Of a DNA stretch of 40,128 nt, positions 22,848 to 29,542 are shown one piece after another. The position numbers were made by a program, and so were the translations under genes. Source of the stretch: JBLNDG01 sp050261415 (GTDB lineage Bacteria; Bacillota; Clostridia; Lutisporales; Lutisporaceae); the NCBI GenBank assembly GCA_050261415.1, contig JBLNDG010000025.1, forward strand, positions 1 through 40,128. Reading direction: 5' to 3'. The notes beneath the pieces are model-generated. The model did no database searches and was not told where the DNA came from. It saw only the letters and a program-made list of their open reading frames with translations. Numbering within the stretch: position 1 is the first letter of the stretch; each line of letters opens with the position of its first letter.

Positions 22848-23537
22848 TTATTCAAGTGCAAAGTCTACTGCCCCTTTTGCATGAAGAATGGTTGTATCAA
22901 ACAGCGGTACCGCAGAGTCCTCCTGCTTGACTAAAAATCCTATTTCGGTACAACCTAGGATTATCCCCTCTGCACCTTGTTCTATGAGCTCTTTTATAAC
23001 CTTCTTATATGCGTTTCTTGATTTTCTCAGGAGTTTTCCCAGGCATAATTCCCTGAAAATGACCGAGTTAACTACGATCCTGTCCTCCTTCTTCGGAATC
23101 AGAACTTTAATTCCTTTTGCCTCCAGGCGGGACTTATAGAAATCCTCTTCCATTGTATATTTGGTCCCCAGGAGTCCTACAGTCCGAAATCCGCTTCTGA
23201 GAACCCCGCTGGCTGTTATATCTGCAATATGAAGCAAAGGGATATTTATGCAGGACTGAATCTTGTCAGCAAGCTTATGCATGGTATTTGTGCAAATAAT
23301 AATAAAATCTGCACCGGAAGCTTCAAGACTCCTCGCTGCAGCTCCCAGCACTCCGGCAGCTTTCTCCCATTCGTTATTTCTCTGATACTCTTCTATTTCT
23401 TCAAAGTCAACACTGTATAAGATGCACCTTGAGGAATGCAAGCCCCCAAGCCTCGCTTTAATATCTTCATTTATGATGCGGTAATATTCCGCTGAGGATT
23501 CCCAGCTCATTCCCCCGATTAAGCCTATGGTTTTCAT
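22848..23537 (-). CDS. Aspartate/glutamate racemase family protein
   Basis: 229 residues. It opens with KTIGLIGGMSWESSAEYYRI, the hallmark of amino-acid (Asp/Glu/hydantoin) racemases. The catalytic cysteine pair is present: Cys82 in IICTNTMHK and Cys about 193 in ILGCTEIGFL. Such enzymes interconvert L- and D-aspartate (or glutamate) without pyridoxal phosphate. I chose the ATG at 23537 (MKTIGL), 8 bases after GAGGG. It heads the accessory gene group. A palindrome overlapping a promoter lies upstream. Confidence 0.92.
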   Translation of the reverse strand: MKTIGLIGGMSWESSAEYYRIINEDIKARLGGLHSSRCILYSVDFEEIEEYQRNNEWEKAAGVLGAAARSLEASGADFIIICTNTMHKLADKIQSCINIPLLHIADITASGVLRSGFRTVGLLGTKYTMEEDFYKSRLEAKGIKVLIPKKEDRIVVNSVIFRELCLGKLLRKSRNAYKKVIKELIEQGAEGIILGCTEIGFLVKQEDSAVPLFDTTILHAKGAVDFALE

Positions 23538-23580
23538 AAAAACATCCCTCACTCGATTATTGATCTATCCCATAAAAACT

Positions 23581-23607
23581 AAAATGGTATATCTATTATA
23601 CCATTTT
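23581..23607 (-). promoter_or_regulatory. Palindrome overlapping an extended -10, upstream of the racemase gene
   Basis: AAAATGGTATA (23581-23591) and TATACCATTTT (23597-23607) are perfect 11-bp inverted arms. On the minus strand they contain TGG-TATAAT (TATAAT at 23600-23595), an extended -10. The symmetry could be an operator for a repressor of the accessory genes; it could also act as a hairpin, as TAGTTTTTA follows. Confidence 0.5.
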
Positions 23608-23635
23608 TTAGCAACCTTAGAAGGCGTATAAAAGA

Positions 23636-23663
23636 AAAAACATAAACCTTTGGTTTATGTTTT
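23636..23663 (-). terminator. Terminator of pnp
   Basis: CATAAACC (23641-23648) pairs with GGTTTATG (23652-23659), extended by A-T pairs to about 12 bp, with a 3-base loop. On the minus strand it is followed by TTTTTTCTTTT. It begins at the pnp stop codon. Confidence 0.85.
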
Positions 23664-25776
23664 ATTTTTCAGTCTTTTCTTCAGTTTTTTCTTCAGCCGT
23701 TGTATCTTGTATAGCATGTCGCCTTGAAAGATTTATTCTTCCCTGCTTGTCGATATCAGTTACTTTTACAAGTATCTCATCGCCTACGCTTACTACATCC
23801 TCAACCTTTTCAACCCTCTTGGTATCAAGCTTCGAGATATGCACCAGACCTTCCTTGCCGGGTAGTATTTCTACGAAAGCTCCGAAGCTTGTTATCCTGG
23901 CAACCTTGCCCAGATAAATCTGTCCTTCCTGCACTTCTGCAGTCAGGCCTTCAATAATCTTCAGCGCCTTATCGCCGTCTGCTTGATTTACAGCAGCTAT
24001 AAATACTCTTCCGTCATCTTCAATGTCTATCTTTACTCCGGTCTCTGCGATAATCTTGTTTATTGTCTTTCCTCCCGGGCCGATTATGTCTCTGATCTTA
24101 TCCGGGTCGATTCTTGTAGTAATTATCTTCGGAGCATATGGTGAAAGCTCTTTCCTTGGTTCGCTTATAGCAGCGAGCATTTTGTCAAGTATGAAAAGTC
24201 TTCCCTTTCTTGCCTGTTCAAGAGCCTTTTCAAGTATCGGCTTATCAATTCCTGCTATCTTTATGTCCATCTGTATTGCTGTTATGCCTTTTGTTGTTCC
24301 TGCAACCTTGAAGTCCATGTCTCCCAGGAAATCTTCCATACCCTGTATATCAGTAAGTATTGCAACATTTGCCTGTTCCTTCATAAGACCCATTGCTACC
24401 CCGGCTACCGGAGCTTTTATCGGAACACCTGCGTCCATAAGTGCCAGCGTGCTTCCGCAAACACTTCCCTGGGATGTGGAACCGTTAGAGCTTAATACTT
24501 CGGATACAAGCCTTATTGTGTATGGGAATTCCTCTTCAGAAGGTATCATCGGCTCCAATGCTCTTTCTGCAAGAGCTCCATGTCCGATTTCTCTTCTTCC
24601 CGGACCTCTCATGAATCTTGTTTCTCCAACGCTGTAAGGCGGGAAATTGTAATGATGCATGTATCTCTTTGTCTCTTCATCGGTAAGACCGTCAAGAACC
24701 TGTACATCACCCAGTGCACCCAATGTAGCAACTGTGAGCACCTGTGTCTGTCCTCTTGTAAAAAGCCCTGAACCATGTACTCTCGGAAGTATTCCGACTT
24801 CACAGGTAATCGGTCTTATCTCATCAAGCTTTCTGTCATCAGGTCTGATTCCTTCTTCAGTGATGAGCTTTCTTACCTGTTCCTTGAGTATATCGTACAG
24901 CACTCCGTCGATATCCTTTTCCTTTTCCGGGAAAATTTCCGCAAAGTGAGCAAAAGTCTCTTCCTTTACAGCATCGATTCTCTCCTGCCGCATAAGCTTG
25001 TCAGGGGTTCTTATTGCATCCAGTGTTTTTTCTGTTGAAAACTCCCTTACCGCTTTGTCAATTTCCTCTTCAGGCTTGAAAACGACGTATTCCTTCTTTT
25101 CCTTGCCTATCTTTGCTGCCATTTCTTCGATGAATTCTACAATCTTTTTGATGTTTTCATGGGCGAACATGATTGCTCCAAGCATCACATCCTCCGGAAC
25201 TTCCTTGGCACCTGCCTCTACCATCATTACGGCATCCTTTGTGCCTGACACAACCAGGTGCAAATCACTTTTCTCCCGCTCTTCGGAAGTCGGATTAAGA
25301 ACATATTTTCCGTCAACCAAACCGACAAGTACCGAACCGGTAGGACCATTAAAGGGTATCGATGATAACGACAGTGCAGCCGAAGAACCTATCATCGCTG
25401 CAATTTCAGGATTGTTGTCCTGATCTACGGATAATACTGTTGCAACTACTTGCACGTCATTCCTGTAGCCCTTCGGGAACAGAGGTCTTATAGGCCTGTC
25501 AATCAGTCTCGCAGAAAGAATAGCTTTTTCTGTAGGTTTGCCTTCTCTCTTTATGAAACCGCCGGGAATTTTTCCAACCGCATAAAGTCTTTCCTCATAG
25601 TCAACGCTTAGGGGGAAGAAATCGATACCTTCTTTCGGTTCCGCTGCAGCGCAGGCTGTAACAAGTACTACTGTATCTCCATACCTCACTAAGACTGCCG
25701 CATCGGCCAACTGGGCTACTCTGCCTGTCTCAATGCTTAGTTTCCGTCCTGCCAGTTCCAATTCAAATACATCCAC
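23662..25776 (-). CDS. pnp: Polyribonucleotide nucleotidyltransferase (PNPase)
   Basis: A trimeric 3'-5' phosphorolytic exoribonuclease. The 704-residue protein has two RNase PH-like domains; the second carries FTRGQTQVLTVATLG and FMRGPGRREIGHGALAERAL. Then come a KH domain (IIGPGGKTINKIIAETGVKI near 560-580) and an S1 domain (GKVARITSFGAFVEILPGKE near 625), followed by a short acidic tail. I chose the GTG at 25776 (VDVFELEL), 7 bases after AAAGGAGG; the frame is open upstream but without a ribosome binding site. It follows rpsO, as in most bacteria. The leader has an imperfect hairpin (25810-25817 with 25834-25840), and no convincing promoter is visible. Confidence 0.98.
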   Translation of the reverse strand: MDVFELELAGRKLSIETGRVAQLADAAVLVRYGDTVVLVTACAAAEPKEGIDFFPLSVDYEERLYAVGKIPGGFIKREGKPTEKAILSARLIDRPIRPLFPKGYRNDVQVVATVLSVDQDNNPEIAAMIGSSAALSLSSIPFNGPTGSVLVGLVDGKYVLNPTSEEREKSDLHLVVSGTKDAVMMVEAGAKEVPEDVMLGAIMFAHENIKKIVEFIEEMAAKIGKEKKEYVVFKPEEEIDKAVREFSTEKTLDAIRTPDKLMRQERIDAVKEETFAHFAEIFPEKEKDIDGVLYDILKEQVRKLITEEGIRPDDRKLDEIRPITCEVGILPRVHGSGLFTRGQTQVLTVATLGALGDVQVLDGLTDEETKRYMHHYNFPPYSVGETRFMRGPGRREIGHGALAERALEPMIPSEEEFPYTIRLVSEVLSSNGSTSQGSVCGSTLALMDAGVPIKAPVAGVAMGLMKEQANVAILTDIQGMEDFLGDMDFKVAGTTKGITAIQMDIKIAGIDKPILEKALEQARKGRLFILDKMLAAISEPRKELSPYAPKIITTRIDPDKIRDIIGPGGKTINKIIAETGVKIDIEDDGRVFIAAVNQADGDKALKIIEGLTAEVQEGQIYLGKVARITSFGAFVEILPGKEGLVHISKLDTKRVEKVEDVVSVGDEILVKVTDIDKQGRINLSRRHAIQDTTAEEKTEEKTEK

Positions 25777-25908
25777 GTTTTTGCCTCCTTTCAAATCTAC
25801 TTATTTTTCGAAACCTGCGTAAGATAAATTTACCAGTTTCAAAGCATAATACTTCTATATAGTTATTAGTATTTCCTTCTTATGCAAAAAAAATCTTAGC
25901 AAAACGAA

Positions 25909-25928
25909 GGGCGGGAATATCCCCGCCC
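25909..25928 (-). terminator. Terminator of rpsO
   Basis: GGGCGGG and CCCGCCC with a 6-base loop, followed on the minus strand by TTCGTTTTGC, 9 bp after the rpsO stop. The GC-rich stem is strong; the U tract is modest, so read-through to pnp is plausible. Confidence 0.85.
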
Positions 25929-25937
25929 AGTGAATAA

Positions 25938-26207
25938 CTATTTCCTTAATCCTAATTTGTCGATAATAGCACGGTATCTTTCGATATCCTTTGCTTTAAG
26001 GTAATTAAGTAAACCTCTTCTGCTGCCAACCATTTTCAGAAGCCCTCTCCTTGAATGGTGGTCCTTCTTGTTTGTCTGAAGATGCTCATTAAGGTTGTTG
26101 ATTCTTTCAGTAAGTAAAGCTATCTGTACTTCCGGAGAACCTGTATCTCCTTCCTTAAGCTGGTATTTCTGAATGAGTTCAAGTTTGCCTTCCTTTGTAA
26201 ATGCCAT
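25938..26207 (-). CDS. rpsO: 30S ribosomal protein S15
   Basis: uS15, which binds the 16S rRNA three-way junction early in 30S assembly. 89 residues, the standard length, with GDTGSPEVQIALLTERI near 21, HHSRRGLLKMVGSRRGLLNY near 49 and YRAIIDKLGLRK at the end. The ATG at 26207 follows AAGGAGGTGAG. The longer open frame upstream is untranslated leader. It is located between ribF and pnp, the conserved order. Confidence 0.99.
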   Translation of the reverse strand: MAFTKEGKLELIQKYQLKEGDTGSPEVQIALLTERINNLNEHLQTNKKDHHSRRGLLKMVGSRRGLLNYLKAKDIERYRAIIDKLGLRK

Positions 26208-26297
26208 TATTCTCACCTCCTTATAAAATCGCCAGAAGCTAAGCATACCGTCGGTGATTCAGTATACCGAGCCAATGGTTTTCATGTAACAGTAATG

Positions 26298-26326
26298 ATT
26301 TTAACATATATGCTTTGCAAAGTAAA
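26298..26326 (-). promoter_or_regulatory. Promoter of rpsO, with about 85-base leader
   Basis: Minus strand: TTTACT (26326-26321), 17-bp spacer ending in TGT, then TAAAAT (26303-26298), an extended -10. The leader repeats GGTAT (in CGGTATACTG and ACGGTATGCT) and may fold. S15 controls its own mRNA in several bacteria through such leaders, but I cannot show a known fold here. Confidence 0.6.
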
Positions 26327-26337
26327 GGATATTTATA

Positions 26338-27249
26338 CTAATAATTCAGTCTATCCCGGATATCGGTTCTGATTTGTTTTACCAGCTCCTCCATGCTGTT
26401 GAACCTTATTTCATCCCTTCTATGCTTGAGGAAAAACACTTCAATCTCTTCATTATATATATCACCGCTAAAGTCCAGTATATGCGTTTCCACACTCAGG
26501 CTGCCGCCGTTAAAGGTAGGATTAAAGCCTATATTTGAAATGCTTTTATAGGTTCTGCCTCCAACAACCGTATTTGTATGATAAACTCCCCTGTGGGGAA
26601 GCGTTATATCTTTTTTTACCTCAAGGTTTGCAGTTTTTATACCCATTACTTCTCCATTCTGTTTTCCGTAGACAACCTTGCCATGGATGGAAAAGGGCCT
26701 GCCAAGATATTCAGGGACTTTTTCCACATTGCCGCTTCTTATGATATGCCTTATAAGACTGCTTGACACAGTGTGCCCATTGATTTCGACCGCTTCGACC
26801 ACATCTACCTTAAAGCTGTATTTTTGTCCGAAATGCTTCAAAAGCTCGGCATCACCATCACCCTTGCAGCCGAACCTGTAATTGTATCCTACGACTACGC
26901 ACTTTGCTTTGAAGCGGCCCAGAAGTATTTCCTTTACAAAGTCCTCTGCGCTCATATGCCTTATTTTATTGAAATCCTCAAGGAAGAGCATGTCTACCCC
27001 GAAGCCGTCCAATATCTCTGCTCTTTTTCTGTTATCTGTGATGAGGTATATAGGTTTATTAGGCGTTAGTGTTTTCCTTGGATGTGTCATAAAAGTATAT
27101 ACCATGCTACCTGTTTTTAAATTTTCGGATTCCTCCACCAGAAGCCTTATAAGCTTCTGATGACCCAAATGTACTCCGTCGAAGCTTCCGAGAGCTACAC
27201 ACCATTCGGAATACATACCGGTTTCCTCATATTGTTCTGCAATTCTCAA
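26338..27249 (-). CDS. ribF: Bifunctional riboflavin kinase/FAD synthetase
   Basis: RibF (RibC in Bacillus) makes FMN from riboflavin and then FAD. The 303-residue protein has the nucleotidyltransferase domain first, with GSFDGVHLGHQKLI (H-x-G-H) near 21-34 and VVGYNYRFGCKGDGD near 120. The riboflavin-kinase domain follows, with GRPFSIHGKVVYGKQNG, the motif T-A-N-L-E-V, and IGFNPTFNGGSLSVETHILD. A GTG at 27258 touches the AAGGG box, so I prefer the TTG at 27249, 8 bases away. It is the last gene of the rimP operon, 34 bp after truB. Confidence 0.95.
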   Translation of the reverse strand: MRIAEQYEETGMYSEWCVALGSFDGVHLGHQKLIRLLVEESENLKTGSMVYTFMTHPRKTLTPNKPIYLITDNRKRAEILDGFGVDMLFLEDFNKIRHMSAEDFVKEILLGRFKAKCVVVGYNYRFGCKGDGDAELLKHFGQKYSFKVDVVEAVEINGHTVSSSLIRHIIRSGNVEKVPEYLGRPFSIHGKVVYGKQNGEVMGIKTANLEVKKDITLPHRGVYHTNTVVGGRTYKSISNIGFNPTFNGGSLSVETHILDFSGDIYNEEIEVFFLKHRRDEIRFNSMEELVKQIRTDIRDRLNY

Positions 27250-27283
27250 TACAACCACCCTTATGCATATTTATAGATAATTT

Positions 27284-28198
27284 TTAAATGAATATATTTT
27301 TTAATTTTATATATTTTCGCTGCTTTTCATCTTCAAACTTAACAACGCCGATACCTATAAACCCTTCCTGCCCATATATCCTGACATCTTCCCCCTCTTC
27401 GAACCTCTCCAGACCTTCCTGTAAGCCCTGTTCAAAAAGCGGGTTCCCGTTAAGAATGGAACTTAGGGCTGTTGTCTTAATATATACCTTCTTCAATGAT
27501 TCGAATAATATTTCTACTGAATTTATAATTTCAGCAAGCCTGTCTTCCTTCTGTGCATTCTCTATCTCTTCTAAGGTTTTCGAGTTTTCTATAGCAAATG
27601 GAGTGGACTCCAGCCGCACAAGCTGTGACATATGCGCCCCGCACCCCAAAGCCTCACCTATGTCATGACATAAAGACCTGATATATGTGCCCTTGGAGCA
27701 GTCTATGTCTATTATGGCTTCATCAGGAGCTATTATATCAACCAGCCTTAAACCGTATATTTCCACTTGTCTTTCTTCAATTTGCACGTCTTTACCTTCA
27801 AGGGCATACTGGTACAGCTTCTTGCCCTTCACTTTTACCGCCGAGTAAATCGGAGGTCTCTGGCTTATTGTTCCGGTAAAGCTTTTCAAAACCTCTTCCA
27901 GCCTGCCCGCGTCAACCTGTACAAGGCTGCATTCTTCAACGGTCTTGCCGTATTTGTCATAAGTATCCGTTACTGTACCGAATTTTATATTGGCTCTGTA
28001 GCTTTTCTTTTTGTCCGTCAAGTATTGCACAACCTTTGTTGCTTTACCGATGCACACGGGAAGCACCCCTGCAGCCTCCGGGTCCAAGGTTCCTATGTGT
28101 CCCACCTTTTTCATTTTCAATACTCTTCTGACAAAGTAAACCACATCATGGGAAGTCATCCCCGGGGGCTTAAGAACATTTATAATTCCGTTAATCAT
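27284..28198 (-). CDS. truB: tRNA pseudouridine(55) synthase
   Basis: TruB forms the T-loop pseudouridine 55 in tRNAs. The 304-residue protein opens with INGIINVLKPPGMTSHDVVY and has the catalytic aspartate in HIGTLDPEAAGVLPVCIGKA near residue 40. RPPIYSAVKVKGKKLYQYA and CSKGTYIRSLCHDIGEALG follow, and the C-terminal part is PUA-like. The ATG overlaps the nrnA stop (ATGA), giving translational coupling. Confidence 0.97.
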   Translation of the reverse strand: MINGIINVLKPPGMTSHDVVYFVRRVLKMKKVGHIGTLDPEAAGVLPVCIGKATKVVQYLTDKKKSYRANIKFGTVTDTYDKYGKTVEECSLVQVDAGRLEEVLKSFTGTISQRPPIYSAVKVKGKKLYQYALEGKDVQIEERQVEIYGLRLVDIIAPDEAIIDIDCSKGTYIRSLCHDIGEALGCGAHMSQLVRLESTPFAIENSKTLEEIENAQKEDRLAEIINSVEILFESLKKVYIKTTALSSILNGNPLFEQGLQEGLERFEEGEDVRIYGQEGFIGIGVVKFEDEKQRKYIKLKNIFI

Positions 28199-29160
28199 AA
28201 TACACCTTGCTTAAGCTCGGTCATCACAACTTCAAGCACTTTTCCCTTAACATCCAGTAAGGAACCGTGAACCGTACAGCCTGCTGCCCTCACATGGCCT
28301 CCTCCGCCGAAAGCGGAAGCTACCTTGCACACATCAACAACCTTTTTGGAGCGCAAGCCGACTTTTACTTTGTCCTTATCCAATTCCTTCAGGAAAACTG
28401 CCACCTCTGTAGATTCTATATCCCTTGCCAGGTTTACCAGACCGTCCGCATCAGATTCCTTTGCATTCACAGAGGCCATCTGTTCTTTTGATAGGCTTAT
28501 GCAGCATATGCTGTCATTCTGGTAAAACTCCATGGAATCAAGCGCTATTTTCATAAGGAGCACCTTTTCTTTTGAATTGTTCTGGTATATTCTTTCGAAC
28601 ATTACGGGGGTATCAACACCGTTATTGATAAGATCCCCTGCAATCTGGTGTGTCACTGAAGTTGTATTGCTGTACTGGAACTGTCCTGTATCGGTTACAA
28701 TAGCCGTGTATAGGCATTCGGAAATATCCTTGTCCATTTCAATTCCCATTATCTTTATTATCTGGTACACAATCTCCCCAGTGGCTGCCGCATTTGAATC
28801 CACCATATTCATGCTTCCGAATTCATTATTGCTTATATGGTGGTCAATGTTTATTACAAAGTTGTCCTTCAGATATTTGCTGCAAGCTCCGAGCCTTTCT
28901 TCGTCGCCGCAATCCAAAGCAATAACAAGATCAAATTTTTCATACTCGCCGGGCTTTTCCGTCATCTCTGCATTTTTTAGAAAGCTATATGTGCCTGGTA
29001 TACTGTCGTCGAGTATATATCTTGCTTCCTTACCGGCTTTTCTAAGGGCATTATATAAGGCAAGGCTTGACCCGACAGCGTCACCATCGGGCATTATATG
29101 GGAAAGGATCGCAATTTTGCCGCTTTCTTTTATCTTGTTTATGATTTTGGGATAAATCAA
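28195..29160 (-). CDS. nrnA: Bifunctional oligoribonuclease/pAp phosphatase NrnA (DHH family)
   Basis: NrnA degrades nanoRNAs and dephosphorylates pAp. The 321-residue protein has the DHH motifs: AILSHIMPDGDAVGSSLAL near 17-35, VIALDCGDEERLG near 80, NIDHHISNNEFG near 103-114, and ATGEIVYQI near 126. The DHHA1 glycine-rich motif FGGGGHVRAAGC is near the end. The TTG start overlaps the rbfA stop (TTGA) and lies 9 bases after GGAGG. The order rbfA-nrnA-truB is common in Firmicutes. Confidence 0.95.
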   Translation of the reverse strand: MIYPKIINKIKESGKIAILSHIMPDGDAVGSSLALYNALRKAGKEARYILDDSIPGTYSFLKNAEMTEKPGEYEKFDLVIALDCGDEERLGACSKYLKDNFVINIDHHISNNEFGSMNMVDSNAAATGEIVYQIIKIMGIEMDKDISECLYTAIVTDTGQFQYSNTTSVTHQIAGDLINNGVDTPVMFERIYQNNSKEKVLLMKIALDSMEFYQNDSICCISLSKEQMASVNAKESDADGLVNLARDIESTEVAVFLKELDKDKVKVGLRSKKVVDVCKVASAFGGGGHVRAAGCTVHGSLLDVKGKVLEVVMTELKQGVL

Positions 29161-29522
29161 CTATTTTCTCCTCCATCCCTCTTCCTTACCTCGTTAATAA
29201 GCTTCATTATATTTGTGCCGTGCTCTATGGAACGGTCAAGTTCAAATATGACCTCGGGAGCATACCTTAGCTGCATATTGCTGCCAAGCTCCCTTCTGAT
29301 GAAGCCTGCTGCACTGTTAAGACCTTTGAGAGTAGCGTTCTTTTCTTCGTCATTTCCCAGCACGCTTATGAAAATCTTGGCATATCTCAAATCCGGAGTG
29401 ACCTCAGCCGCAACTACGCTGCTCATGGAAGACACTCTGGGATCCTTGATATCATTTCTTATAATTTCGCTTACCTCTCTCTTCACTTCTTCTGAAATCC
29501 TGTCTATCCTGTGTTTGGACAT
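29157..29522 (-). CDS. rbfA: 30S ribosome-binding factor RbfA
   Basis: RbfA is a KH-fold assembly factor that helps mature the 5' end of 16S rRNA. 121 residues, standard length, with HRIDRISEEVKREVSEIIRN at the start, DPRVSSMSSVVAAEVTPDLR in the middle, and LRYAPEVIFELDRSIEHG near 80-97. The ATG follows AGGTG with 7 bases between. It lies 20 bp after infB and overlaps nrnA. Confidence 0.97.
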   Translation of the reverse strand: MSKHRIDRISEEVKREVSEIIRNDIKDPRVSSMSSVVAAEVTPDLRYAKIFISVLGNDEEKNATLKGLNSAAGFIRRELGSNMQLRYAPEVIFELDRSIEHGTNIMKLINEVRKRDGGENS

Positions 29523-29542
29523 ATCACTGCACCTGCCTGTGT

